This document shows positions 6,486 to 14,020 of a stretch of 42,834 nucleotides of DNA, in pieces (position 1 is the stretch's first letter; each line of letters starts with the position of its first letter). Both the position numbers and the translations under genes were made by a program. Origin of the DNA: an uncultured Nitrospirota bacterium (lineage in GTDB: Bacteria; Nitrospirota; Nitrospiria; Nitrospirales; UBA8639); assembly GCA_937139405.1 (NCBI GenBank), contig CAKZPV010000035.1, positions 1 to 42,834 on the forward strand, in the 5' to 3' direction. The notes below the pieces were generated by a model. It saw only the letters and a program-made list of their open reading frames with translations, did no database searches and was not told the origin of the DNA.

Positions 6486-6932
6486 ATGGTTTCAAAGATA
6501 ACAAAGGAGCATTCCAAGGTGTCAGAAAAATATTCCAGAGGTTCAGAAAAAATGTATTCGCGTGAAGTGACCTTAAACGAAATCAATAAGTATTCAGAGG
6601 AAATAGCTGATTTAGCGGCAAATTCTACTGGTTGGGAAGATCGCGTTAAAGCTGTAGCCAAACGGACAGGTTTTACATTCTCAAGAGCGAAAACATTTCT
6701 ATACGGCGAAGCGCGAACAGTCGAAGCCCATGAACATATTATCGCAAAAGCGGCATTGCGTGAACTCAGAGCCAAAAGGCAAGCCAATGAACAACATGAG
6801 AGATTATTATCGACGATCACCTACCTACGCGAGACAGACGAAGACTTTTATAGCCCAACGATTAATTCGCTTGAGCATTCGTTTTCTCGGCTTGGCGTAC
6901 TGGATAGCGCCGTGGGTGAACCCGAACAATAA
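6486..6932 (+). CDS. predicted helix-turn-helix protein, 148 residues
   Basis: The central part (RVKAVAKRTGFTFSRAKTFL, then YGEARTVEAHEH) resembles a DNA-binding helix-turn-helix seen in short phage proteins of alphaproteobacteria that precede replication genes; a basic helix (LRELRAKRQ) follows. The first 25 residues are charged and repetitive in serine/glutamate, and a start at M23 is possible. Likely a regulator of the replication operon, but that is inferred from place and fold only. Confidence 0.65.
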   Translation: MVSKITKEHSKVSEKYSRGSEKMYSREVTLNEINKYSEEIADLAANSTGWEDRVKAVAKRTGFTFSRAKTFLYGEARTVEAHEHIIAKAALRELRAKRQANEQHERLLSTITYLRETDEDFYSPTINSLEHSFSRLGVLDSAVGEPEQ

Positions 6933-6952
6933 AGACCAGTAAGGAGTAACCA

Positions 6953-7360
6953 ATGCTAATGCACCAAAAGGTAGACGCAAAGCAGCAAGAAGGGTTAGTT
7001 CCGATTGCCATATCGGAAGCCCTTGGAATATCTCTTGAAGATACATTGAGGTGGTTGCGTGTTGCCAAAGTCCAGAGGCGCAAGAAAGAAGCCAGACAGA
7101 AAAAAGCTGAACGAAAATTCAGCAAAATCGCTTATGCCGGATCACACCGACAAAGTGACTACTGGCATAAAAACCCAGACGAACGGAAAACCGCCTCACA
7201 AAGAGCATATGAACTTTATGTATGTGGTGATGATGTTGGAACCATAGCCGAAAAACTTGGCGTGTGTCGCAGAACTGCCACCTCTTATATTGCGAATGAA
7301 CGCAATCGCTTGAAGGCCTCTAAGCCCACCGTATTGGTTCCATACGCGGGGGCAGGATGA
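6953..7360 (+). CDS. predicted DNA-binding protein, 135 residues
   Basis: Two helix-turn-helix-like stretches are visible: IAISEALGISLEDTLRWLRV near the N-terminus and YVCGDDVGTIAEKLGVCRRT near residues 86-106, separated by a very basic linker (RRKKEARQKKAERK). A ribosome site (AAGGAG) lies 10 bases before the ATG. The stop overlaps the next start as ATGA. I do not recognise the family; a regulator or replication-origin binding protein would fit. Confidence 0.65.
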   Translation: MLMHQKVDAKQQEGLVPIAISEALGISLEDTLRWLRVAKVQRRKKEARQKKAERKFSKIAYAGSHRQSDYWHKNPDERKTASQRAYELYVCGDDVGTIAEKLGVCRRTATSYIANERNRLKASKPTVLVPYAGAG

Positions 7361-7509
7361 TGACCGAACAACAGATCATCAATGCCAATTTTCTTTGGTC
7401 ACATGGCTACAATACGCACCAGATTGCAGTTGCTTTGGATCTGGAAGAATCCACCATTTACAACTCCATGAGGCAGATCAAGCGGTCTGGATTGAAGGTG
7501 GCTGTATGA
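7357..7509 (+). CDS. small helix-turn-helix protein, 50 residues
   Basis: Starts MMTEQQIINANFLWSHGYNT and contains HQIAVALDLEESTIYNSMRQ, a clear helix-turn-helix of the kind seen in region 4-type or Trp-repressor-like folds. It overlaps both neighbours by ATGA (7357 and 7506), so the three genes are translationally coupled. It is too short for more than DNA binding. Confidence 0.7.
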   Translation: MMTEQQIINANFLWSHGYNTHQIAVALDLEESTIYNSMRQIKRSGLKVAV

Positions 7510-8222
7510 GCGTTAAAGCACTTTCATGGGCATTTGAACAGACCGTCAACGACTCTATTGCGAAGCTGGTTTTGATTGCTCTATGTGATTCCCACAACAG
7601 CGAAACAGGCAAATGTTTCCCATCTCATTCATCGGTCGCGGCCATCGCTGATTGCTCGATTAGAACTGTTACCAGGAAGGTGAAATGGCTTGCTGATCAT
7701 GGCTGGATTCAGATTATTCCAACTTACAATGAAAACGGTAGGACATCCAATTCTTACTACATTTCAGTGAACGCCAGCCTGTCCTTTACTGATCCGGTGG
7801 AGGACACAGGTGTCGTGGGGGTGGAGGACACTGCTGTCGTGGGTATAAGGAATGTAACCGTAAGTTCTAGTAACCGTAATAAAAAAACTAAAGCAAAAAA
7901 AGAAATTGAAATCTTGGCTGGTGTTGTCGGTGAAGAACACGCCCAAGCGGTTTTTGATCATCGTAAATCTATTCGAAAGCCCTTGACCGAACGGGCTGCA
8001 AAATTACTTGCAAATGAGTTTGCAAAAACCAGTGATCCATGTGCGGCGGCTGATCAAATGATCATGAACGGCTGGCAGGGGTTCAATGCCCAGTGGGCAA
8101 ACAATTCATCAGCAAAAAGCAATACCAAACCAAACAGTAGGTCAGAACGTGAGGCGGCTGTTTGGGGGAAGTACGAACAAATGGAAGCTGCGGCCAAAGC
8201 GGAATTAATCGAGGGAAATTGA
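7506..8222 (+). CDS. replication initiation protein with winged helix domain (lambda O-like position)
   Basis: I start at ATG 7506 (MSVKALSWAFEQTVNDS), inside a longer frame, because it overlaps the previous stop as ATGA and matches the family start. 238 residues. Residues about 1-90 form the winged-helix typical of phage replication proteins: LVLIALCDSHNSETGKCFPS, IADCSIRTVTRKVKWLADHG, then GRTSNSYYI. A K-rich linker and a C-terminal region (RAAKLLANEFAKTSDPCAAAD, GWQGFNAQWA) follow. It should bind the origin and recruit the host helicase with the next protein. Confidence 0.8.
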   Translation: MSVKALSWAFEQTVNDSIAKLVLIALCDSHNSETGKCFPSHSSVAAIADCSIRTVTRKVKWLADHGWIQIIPTYNENGRTSNSYYISVNASLSFTDPVEDTGVVGVEDTAVVGIRNVTVSSSNRNKKTKAKKEIEILAGVVGEEHAQAVFDHRKSIRKPLTERAAKLLANEFAKTSDPCAAADQMIMNGWQGFNAQWANNSSAKSNTKPNSRSEREAAVWGKYEQMEAAAKAELIEGN

Positions 8223-8223
8223 A

Positions 8224-8709
8224 ATGTCGAAAGTGAAATCAATCAAGCTTTTGCTGTCAACGAACACAGTCGAGACTGACGAAGTCAAAATTCAGGGATA
8301 TCTGATCGGAGTTTCGGAATTTGACGACAAGGTTGTTGAACAGGCTGTTCTCAGATTTGTTCAGGGCAAGGTAGAAAACCACAACCAATCATTCTGCCCC
8401 AACTCCGCGCAACTGGCTACAGAGTGCCGGAAACTGGCTGGTGAGTATGTTAACCCAGATAGCACCTTTGGCAAGTTCATGGCGGCAAGCAAGCTGAACA
8501 AAATCAAAACTGATCGGGAAGACGCAGAATTTAACAACGGTCGTGATCATAAGTTCCTGGATAATCCGAAAGTGAAAAAGGCTGGTCGAATCCTGACCGA
8601 CAAAACCCGATCCAGTTCCGAGCGTTTGAAAGCTTTGGAAGACATGAAAAGCATCAAGACCGGCAGCCAGTTCGAGCCTTCAAAAGCAGAGGCAAGAAAA
8701 AATGGGTAG
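8224..8709 (+). CDS. probable helicase-loader-type replication protein
   Basis: 161 residues directly after the winged-helix replication gene. The N-terminal third (YLIGVSEFDDKVVEQAVLRF, then FCPNSAQLATECRKLA) follows the pattern of phage proteins that occupy the position of lambda P or DnaC-type loaders in alphaproteobacterial phages; there is no Walker motif. The rest is basic and probably flexible. Assignment rests mainly on gene order. Confidence 0.55.
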   Translation: MSKVKSIKLLLSTNTVETDEVKIQGYLIGVSEFDDKVVEQAVLRFVQGKVENHNQSFCPNSAQLATECRKLAGEYVNPDSTFGKFMAASKLNKIKTDREDAEFNNGRDHKFLDNPKVKKAGRILTDKTRSSSERLKALEDMKSIKTGSQFEPSKAEARKNG

Positions 8710-8896
8710 CAAAATTGAATGGAGAACATGCGGGGCTTGTTCTGAACATTACAAAGGAAAATTTGGCGAGTGTCCAAAGTGTCAAAGCAGCCATGAAAAG
8801 GCATCCAAATGCAGGCCAGAAGTCATTGGGTTTTCAAAGCATAAAGGATCCCCAACACTCGATGTTCAAGAGGGTAATTCTGAGGAGTATTTTTAA
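8702..8896 (+). CDS. small zinc-ribbon protein, 64 residues
   Basis: Two CxxC pairs (CGACSEHYKGKFGECPKC) form a compact zinc ribbon near the N-terminus; the rest is hydrophilic. The start overlaps the preceding gene by 8 bases and has an AGAGG-like ribosome site. A nucleic-acid or protein-binding accessory of replication is a reasonable guess. Confidence 0.65.
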   Translation: MGSKIEWRTCGACSEHYKGKFGECPKCQSSHEKASKCRPEVIGFSKHKGSPTLDVQEGNSEEYF

Positions 8897-8897
8897 A

Positions 8898-9101
8898 ATG
8901 GGTAGACTTTCACCAATCCTTCAAGACAGACACGACAGGGCGCTTTCACGGTTCAAGAAATCAAACAAAGCTTTGCGAGAACAACGCAAGGCAGAAGACA
9001 ACGCCAGACCGGGCAAGACCTTCATGCAGGAAACCCATGAGAAGTTTAACCCAGGCGGGAAAGCAATAATCAATTCGATGAAGGGTGAAGCAGATGGATA
9101 A
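8898..9101 (+). CDS. hypothetical protein, 67 residues
   Basis: I take ATG 8898 (MGRLSPILQDRHDRALSRFK) with GAGGAG upstream, rather than the longer frame from 8715 that overlaps the zinc-ribbon gene. The product is basic and helical with no known domain. Its end overlaps the next gene by 8 bases. Confidence 0.6.
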   Translation: MGRLSPILQDRHDRALSRFKKSNKALREQRKAEDNARPGKTFMQETHEKFNPGGKAIINSMKGEADG

Positions 9102-9483
9102 AAAAGAACTGATCAAGCAATTGAGAAAACCTACCCGGTGGTGGAGTACAGATGCAATGCCACTTACAAAGGATTGTAGTAAATCCGTCAACCATCTGCC
9201 TTATGAAGCTGCTGTGGCCTTGGAGGCTCAACAATGGCAACCGATAGATGACGATGCAAAAACAGGGAAGCCAGTTCTGGCATACTTTCCGCTTGAAGGT
9301 TTAGCCGATAGTTGGTGTAGGGTTGTTCCGGTTATTTATTACGATAAGGATGATGTTTGGAATTTCGCAGGTCGGGCAGCGTCTAACTTTTCAAGAGAAT
9401 ACCAGCCCACCCATTACATGCCACTCCCAACACCCCCAAAGGACAAAGACCCAATAGCAGCGATGCAGAAGGGCGGGGAGTGA
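9094..9483 (+). CDS. DUF551-like protein
   Basis: 129 residues from ATG 9094 (MDKKELIKQLRKPTRWWS). The last 80 residues follow the DUF551 pattern: WQPIDDDAKTGKPVLAYFPL, a middle with WCRVVPVIY, and QPTHYMPLPTPP at the end. DUF551 proteins are common small phage proteins of unknown function. The stop overlaps the next gene as TGATG. Confidence 0.75.
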   Translation: MDKKELIKQLRKPTRWWSTDAMPLTKDCSKSVNHLPYEAAVALEAQQWQPIDDDAKTGKPVLAYFPLEGLADSWCRVVPVIYYDKDDVWNFAGRAASNFSREYQPTHYMPLPTPPKDKDPIAAMQKGGE

Positions 9484-10382
9484 TGAAAGAGAAAATTTGT
9501 TCAATAGACGGATGCGCTTCCAAAGTGGCAGCACGCGGATGGTGTTCAAAGCATTACGCGCGATGGAGGAGGTTCGGTGATCCTGTTTCTGGTTTAGCTG
9601 AAGTAACCGACAGAAGCGGCGGGTTGTGGCTGGAAGAAAAACAAAAAAAATGTGTTGAGTGTGGTGACGGGTTTTCGACCAGGTGGCCAAGGCAAAAGTA
9701 TTGCACAACCTGCCAATCTGTAAAGAAAAGCAATTTGCAGAATCAAATGGTATCTGCCCGAAGAGAGACAAAAAATGATGCACTCAAAGAAATTTTTACA
9801 AAATCCAGTGAGGGCAATGCAGGAATTATAGGCAGATTTAACGAACCATCCCCTATATGGGAAATAACAGTGAGAGTGCCGTATAGTCGGTCTGCTTCAA
9901 AAAATAGAAGATGGCACCCATATGCTGGTCGTTTTGTTTTAGATGGTGATGTTAAGAAATATGAGGAAGTCGTAGGACTTCTGGTTAAAAGAGCAGTCAA
10001 AGGGAGAAAAGTAAATCAGAACAAAATCTGGGTAAGTTTCTTCGTGCAAAAGCCAGATCATACATCAGACTGCGTAAATGTTGTTGATACGCTTTGCGAT
10101 GCTATTAAGGGCGCAATCGGAGTTGATGATCGATGGTTTTCGCTCGGGTTGGTTGATTGGGAAATCAAAAAAGAAAACCCTGAGATATTTATCAAAATTG
10201 CGCAGGAGCATGATTGGGACGCCCAAGCCTGTTCGCATTGTGGCGGAATATTCCCGTTTGATCAATTCTACAAGAATAGTTACGCGAAAAATGGGATCGC
10301 TAGAGTTTGTAGGTCATGTAAAAAAATTGTCGATCGTCACACCAGATTGAGAGCCAAACAAAAGCGGGAAGGAGCTGCTTGA
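9483..10382 (+). CDS. RusA-like Holliday junction resolvase with three zinc clusters
   Basis: 299 residues. Cluster 1: C6, C11, C21, H24 (WCSKHYARWRRFGDP, an HNH-associated type). Cluster 2: C57, C60, C74, C77. Residues about 125-240 match RusA: VRVPYSRSASKNRRW, then HTSDCVNVVDTLCDAIKG and GVDDRWF, where D196, N199, D206 and D215/D216 correspond to family positions. The second aspartate and the lysine of Escherichia coli RusA align with V198 and D202. Cluster 3: C250, C253, C276, C279. RusA proteins cut four-way DNA junctions. The zinc additions are unusual in length and number. Confidence 0.7.
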   Translation: MKEKICSIDGCASKVAARGWCSKHYARWRRFGDPVSGLAEVTDRSGGLWLEEKQKKCVECGDGFSTRWPRQKYCTTCQSVKKSNLQNQMVSARRETKNDALKEIFTKSSEGNAGIIGRFNEPSPIWEITVRVPYSRSASKNRRWHPYAGRFVLDGDVKKYEEVVGLLVKRAVKGRKVNQNKIWVSFFVQKPDHTSDCVNVVDTLCDAIKGAIGVDDRWFSLGLVDWEIKKENPEIFIKIAQEHDWDAQACSHCGGIFPFDQFYKNSYAKNGIARVCRSCKKIVDRHTRLRAKQKREGAA

Positions 10383-10474
10383 TGATTATTACAGTAGAGC
10401 GCTTCAAGGCGTCCCAGGCAAGCTGTGAGGTCATTGTTCGTCCTTCCAACGGCATAGCGGAAAGGGCAGCATGA
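10382..10474 (+). CDS. possible 30-residue peptide
   Basis: The frame MIITVERFKASQASCEVIVR ends in AERAA. Its ATG overlaps the RusA-like stop (TGATG) and its stop overlaps the methyltransferase ATG (ATGA), so it fills the gap exactly. That packing is the only support; no family is recognisable. Confidence 0.45.
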   Translation: MIITVERFKASQASCEVIVRPSNGIAERAA

Positions 10475-11793
10475 CCATGATTTACGGCTCAGTATGTTCC
10501 GGCATTGAAGCAGCAACAGTTGCATGGCACCCCCTTGGTTGGAAGCCAGCATTTTTTTCAGAAATAGAAAAGTTTCCATCTGCTGTTTTAGCGCATCATT
10601 ATCATTCAAATATGCCAGGGGATCCAATTGGCAACGGTATTCCGAATTATGGCGATATGACCAAATATGAAAGGTGGCCAGATCATGCAATTGACATTCT
10701 TGTCGGAGGAACGCCCTGCCAATCTTTCTCGATCGCAGGACTTCGCAAAGGACTTGATGATCCGCGCGGAAACCTCATGCTCACCTATCTTGCAATCGCT
10801 AGACGCTATCAGCCACGTTGGCTGGTTTGGGAAAACGTTCCCGGCGTCTTGTCTTCCAATAATGGACGGGACTTTGCAGCCTTTATCCAAGGGTTGGAAG
10901 AATGCGGGTATCATGCGGCCTGGAGAGTGCTTGACGCTCAGTATGTCAGAGTGGACGGTTTTGGACGAGCCGTGCCACAAAGACGAAGGCGTGTCTTCGT
11001 TGTTGGATATCTTGGAGACTGGAGACGTGCCGCAGCGGTTTTATTTGAGCGCGAAGGCATGCAGGGGCATCCTGCGCCGAGCAGAAAAACGAGGGAAGAA
11101 ATTGCCGGAACACTTGGAGCGCGCACTTGTCGCAGTGTCGGAGCTCAAGACGCGGACAATGGGCATTTAATACCATTCAATATGGAGGCCATGGGGCAAT
11201 ATGGTGATGGCAAAAAAGCCAGCACAATAAAATCCAGGGATTATAAAGGTGCAACTGACCTGATTGCATTCAATTCTCGTGAAGATCCAGAAGTAACATT
11301 TGATCGCACCGGCCCATTGGGAGCATCCAGCCCACAAGCGCAGGCTATTGCGTATTCAATCATGCCTATGAACTCTGGGAAAGATTACAAAGCACGAGAA
11401 ACCAATGTGTCACAACCCTTGATGTCTGGCGGTCCAACAGGCGGCAATCAAAAAAATAATTTTATATCTGTTTTTGATCCCAACCAAATAACCAGCAAGA
11501 CAAACAGGTCAATTCCAAAAAATGAGATATCACACACGCTTCCCGCGGCTTCTAATTCTCCTGTTGTTTTCGGTAATAATTGGTCTGTACGCCGCTTAAT
11601 GCCTGTTGAATGTGAAAGGTTGCAGGGGTTTGCAGACTCATACACGCAAATACCTTGGCGCAATAAGGAGTCTGATAACTGCCCAGATGGACCAAGATAT
11701 AAGGCATTGGGAAATTCGATGGCTGTTAATGTAATGCGATGGATTGGGCAAAGAATTGAAATGGTCGAAGATGTATTCCAGCGCGCGGCATAA
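10471..11793 (+). CDS. C5 cytosine-specific DNA methyltransferase, orphan
   Basis: 440 residues with the ordered C5-methyltransferase motifs: I (GSVCSGIEAA, residues 6-15), IV (GGTPCQSFS, catalytic C83), VI (WENVPG, 120-125), VIII (PQRRRRVFVVG, 169-179), and IX/X at the end (MPVECERLQGF, ALGNSM). Between VIII and IX lies a long target-recognition part with repeated serine/threonine-rich T-L-P-A stretches, as in many phage enzymes. No restriction endonuclease is next to it, so it most likely protects phage DNA from host restriction or alters its regulation. The recognition sequence cannot be told from here. Confidence 0.92.
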   Translation: MTMIYGSVCSGIEAATVAWHPLGWKPAFFSEIEKFPSAVLAHHYHSNMPGDPIGNGIPNYGDMTKYERWPDHAIDILVGGTPCQSFSIAGLRKGLDDPRGNLMLTYLAIARRYQPRWLVWENVPGVLSSNNGRDFAAFIQGLEECGYHAAWRVLDAQYVRVDGFGRAVPQRRRRVFVVGYLGDWRRAAAVLFEREGMQGHPAPSRKTREEIAGTLGARTCRSVGAQDADNGHLIPFNMEAMGQYGDGKKASTIKSRDYKGATDLIAFNSREDPEVTFDRTGPLGASSPQAQAIAYSIMPMNSGKDYKARETNVSQPLMSGGPTGGNQKNNFISVFDPNQITSKTNRSIPKNEISHTLPAASNSPVVFGNNWSVRRLMPVECERLQGFADSYTQIPWRNKESDNCPDGPRYKALGNSMAVNVMRWIGQRIEMVEDVFQRAA

Positions 11794-11836
11794 ACCAACT
11801 CCAGGACCTCACATCAACAGAAAGGCGGTGAATAGA

Positions 11837-12010
11837 ATGGCGGAAACGAGATCAACAGACAAACTCCAGAAATCAGTATCAGAAAAATGCGCTGAATCCA
11901 TTCTGGAAAATGACATGAAACGCAAGCATTGGGGTTATGCAGTTCGAGACTCTATTGCTCGTAAGATTGAGCGCTCAAATCAAGTGGCCATAAAAACTTA
12001 TCTGGTTTAA
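11837..12010 (+). CDS. hypothetical protein, 57 residues
   Basis: Starts at ATG 11837 (MAETRSTDKLQKSVSEKCAE) after AGGCGG. It is charged and helical with no recognised domain. Beyond its TAA the same frame stays open to 12076 and reads QAAQERIRAQNRQYKARLKT, which may be a former C-terminal tail. Confidence 0.55.
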   Translation: MAETRSTDKLQKSVSEKCAESILENDMKRKHWGYAVRDSIARKIERSNQVAIKTYLV

Positions 12011-12088
12011 CAGGCGGCGCAAGAACGAATACGGGCGCAGAACCGACAGTATAAAGCCCGATTGAAAACGGCATAGAGGGGATTACTA

Positions 12089-12559
12089 ATGGCGGCGCAC
12101 ATTGAAGAAATTAACATTCTGGACATTGAAAAGCGCATTATACGAGCGCTCAAAACAATTCGGGTGTTGCCTGATCCAGAAGCTCGGTTCATGACCTATC
12201 GCACGGCGTGGCCGGAGTTCCCACAAGACTTTATGGATGCCTACAACAGCGATGAAGTGCGGCAGCGATTTAAACCCAGTCCATTCGACGTAGGAGACTG
12301 CCTGACGGCGTTATCGTGGCTCAGGGGTATTCAGCCACATGACACTCGTTTCATCCACTGGAGAAGCCATGAAGTCTCATTCAGGCAGATAGGTGACAAG
12401 ATTGGCACCAGCGACGAGACGGCGAGAACCAGGTATCGCGATGCAATGGTTCGCGTTTGGGCAAATGCCAACAGTTATTCACAGGATAATTTCGGAAAAC
12501 TAAGGGAAAGCGCTCGAAAATCGCGATGTTCTGGTAATGTTCGGAAGAAAGTTGCATAA
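12089..12559 (+). CDS. DUF6362 protein, probable late-gene regulator
   Basis: 156 residues with the DUF6362 pattern: RIIRALKTIRVLPDPEARFM, WPEFPQDFMDAY, a middle of LTALSWLRGIQPHDTRFIHW, and a helix-turn-helix RQIGDKIGTSDETARTRYRD like sigma-factor region 4. It is the last gene before a 217-bp gap that leads into the terminase block, the position where late regulators sit in such phages. Whether it activates late transcription is inferred. Confidence 0.7.
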   Translation: MAAHIEEINILDIEKRIIRALKTIRVLPDPEARFMTYRTAWPEFPQDFMDAYNSDEVRQRFKPSPFDVGDCLTALSWLRGIQPHDTRFIHWRSHEVSFRQIGDKIGTSDETARTRYRDAMVRVWANANSYSQDNFGKLRESARKSRCSGNVRKKVA

Positions 12560-12777
12560 GCCCTTGCCATTTTGCCAAAAATCAAGTATTTTTTCATACA
12601 ATCAGGCGAATGATGTTCGCATTCGTTGTTTTCAAGGACATTATTGTGAAACAGTCTGTCTACCAATACACGACCACCGCTTAATTTAGGCTGGTGTAGC
12701 TTTAAATGGTAGAGCGCCCCAATTTATTTCGATATTGGAATCGCAATATCGCTTTCAACCACACCCATAAGGCTACT
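12560..12777 (+). other. 217-bp intergenic stretch before the late genes
   Basis: No reading frame is supported here. It holds a perfect 8-bp hairpin (CGATATTG at 12730-12737 with CAATATCG at 12744-12751), a short inverted repeat around 12608-12626 and AT-rich blocks that could be a promoter (TTGTGA near 12644 with TACACG 17 bp later, weak). A 5' half-tRNA look-alike lies at 12689-12718 but has no matching 3' half. Late transcription may start in this gap, but I cannot prove a promoter. Confidence 0.5.
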
Positions 12778-12984
12778 ATGCCAGATAAAACCAAGACCTA
12801 CACAGCCAGCTATCGCTTGGATGACAGGGATCTGAATATCTATCTAAAGGCCACATCATTCGAAGACGCTGAAACCCAGGTAAGAGATTTAGCAGCATTC
12901 AACGCGGCATTTTCCAGCCTAAAGCTTGAGGGTGTATTGGCTCATTCAGAACTAGTTCACTTCCAGAGCAGGGCAAAGCACTAA
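12778..12984 (+). CDS. hypothetical protein, 68 residues
   Basis: I prefer ATG 12778 (MPDKTKTYTASYRLDDRDLN), after an AAGG ribosome site, to the longer frame from 12706, which would run through the hairpin. It has a small alpha/beta look with one amphipathic helix (SFEDAETQVRDLAAF) and no recognised family. Confidence 0.6.
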   Translation: MPDKTKTYTASYRLDDRDLNIYLKATSFEDAETQVRDLAAFNAAFSSLKLEGVLAHSELVHFQSRAKH

Positions 12985-12986
12985 AC

Positions 12987-13097
12987 ATGGCACTTGCAAT
13001 CACCCTGTCATTTCTACTTGGCACTTTAACCGGCCTATTCATAGCCTATTACATTACAGACAGGATTGTTGCGGATATATCGGAGCGTGAAGAATGA
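12987..13097 (+). CDS. small membrane protein, 36 residues
   Basis: MALAITLSFLLGTLTGLFIA with a hydrophobic helix over residues 3-23, ending TDRIVADISEREE. It begins two bases after its neighbour and overlaps the next ATG as ATGA. Function unknown. Confidence 0.65.
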   Translation: MALAITLSFLLGTLTGLFIAYYITDRIVADISEREE

Positions 13098-13426
13098 CAC
13101 TATCAGAATTTAAAATCTGGCTTGAGGGTTTCAATGAAGGAATCGACAGCGCTCCGACTCCAGAGCAATGGGCGCGGATACAGGAACAGTTGGCCTCTGT
13201 AAAGCAAGAGCCGCCAATATTGCCGGTTCCTCCAAGCCTGCCAAGGCAAGACCGATATTGGCGTAACAAGCCATGGTATGATTCATTTCCACATAAAGGC
13301 GATCCAATCTATCGTGTAGGCCCAACACTATCAGAACCGGGATGCAGGCCAATTGAACCATTTTGCCCAACTTCCAAAGCCAAACCAGCCAACACCACAG
13401 GCTGCATTGAAGGGAATGGCGGGTGA
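13094..13426 (+). CDS. conserved phage protein next to terminase, 110 residues
   Basis: The N-terminus MTLSEFKIWLEGFNEGIDSA and PTPEQWARIQEQL is a conserved signature of small proteins found just before the terminase genes in alphaproteobacterial phages. The second half is proline-rich and disordered. Function unknown; overlap with both neighbours shows it is part of the packaging operon. Confidence 0.7.
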   Translation: MTLSEFKIWLEGFNEGIDSAPTPEQWARIQEQLASVKQEPPILPVPPSLPRQDRYWRNKPWYDSFPHKGDPIYRVGPTLSEPGCRPIEPFCPTSKAKPANTTGCIEGNGG

Positions 13427-13608
13427 ATAAGTCAGACCGAATCCGAAAACGACTTATCAAAGCGTCGAATGGTTCATTTCGCATTATTCATAAGGCACTT
13501 TCCGAAGCCAGCAAAAATGCCAAATCCAACATTCTTGATATTGAGGAAGTTATCTCAATAATCAAACGAGATATTTCCCACACCAACCTCATAACCATGC
13601 AGGATTAG
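13423..13608 (+). CDS. hypothetical protein, 61 residues
   Basis: The frame begins with GTG at 13423, overlapping the preceding stop as GTGA, and reads MNKSDRIRKRLIKASNGSFR. Basic and helical, no known domain. It sits one base before the small terminase gene. Confidence 0.5.
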   Translation: MNKSDRIRKRLIKASNGSFRIIHKALSEASKNAKSNILDIEEVISIIKRDISHTNLITMQD

Positions 13609-13609
13609 T

Positions 13610-14020
13610 ATGGCAGCGCCAAAGGGGAATAAAAACGCCATTGGCAATAGCGGCGGTAAAACCAAATACAAACCTGCTTACTGCAATGAAGTCAAAGAAC
13701 ACATGGCACTTGGATATTCGCTCACAACATGGGGTGGAACTGTCGGTGTTTGTCGTGAAACTTGCTACAATTGGGCAAAGGAATATATTGAGTTCTTCAA
13801 CGCCATAAAAATCGGCAGGGCAAAAGGTCAGCGGGTTTGGGAAGACAAACTGATGAAACAGGCGGATACTGGAGGCGGTAATACAGCGGCCACCATCTTT
13901 GCCATGAAGAACTTATACCGCGATGATTGGGCAGATAAGATCGTTCAAGAACATACTGGCGGCATTAAAGTTGAAAAGATTGTGAGAGAAATTGTCCGTC
14001 CTAACAAGACAAGTACCTGA
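13610..14020 (+). CDS. terS: terminase small subunit
   Basis: 136 residues. The N-terminus MAAPKGNKNAIGNSGGKTKY is the typical basic start of terminase small subunits. A helix-turn-helix follows (LTTWGGTVGVCRETCYNWAK), then an alpha-helical oligomerisation part (GGGNTAATIFAMKNLYRDDWAD). It selects viral DNA at the packaging start. It overlaps the large subunit gene by 29 bases, as is usual. Confidence 0.88.
   Translation: MAAPKGNKNAIGNSGGKTKYKPAYCNEVKEHMALGYSLTTWGGTVGVCRETCYNWAKEYIEFFNAIKIGRAKGQRVWEDKLMKQADTGGGNTAATIFAMKNLYRDDWADKIVQEHTGGIKVEKIVREIVRPNKTST

Noticed and set aside
6203-6565. 120-residue plus-strand frame
   Set aside because: Overlaps the hairpins and the real gene at 6486, has no ribosome site, composition unlike neighbours and no family.
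12689-12718. tRNA gene
   Set aside because: Only D-arm-like 5' part; no anticodon stem, T arm or pairing acceptor stem follows.
13992-13994. Sequencing error at the terL start because no ATG is present
   Set aside because: TTG in the right place gives the normal family N-terminus and overlap with terS; no error is needed.
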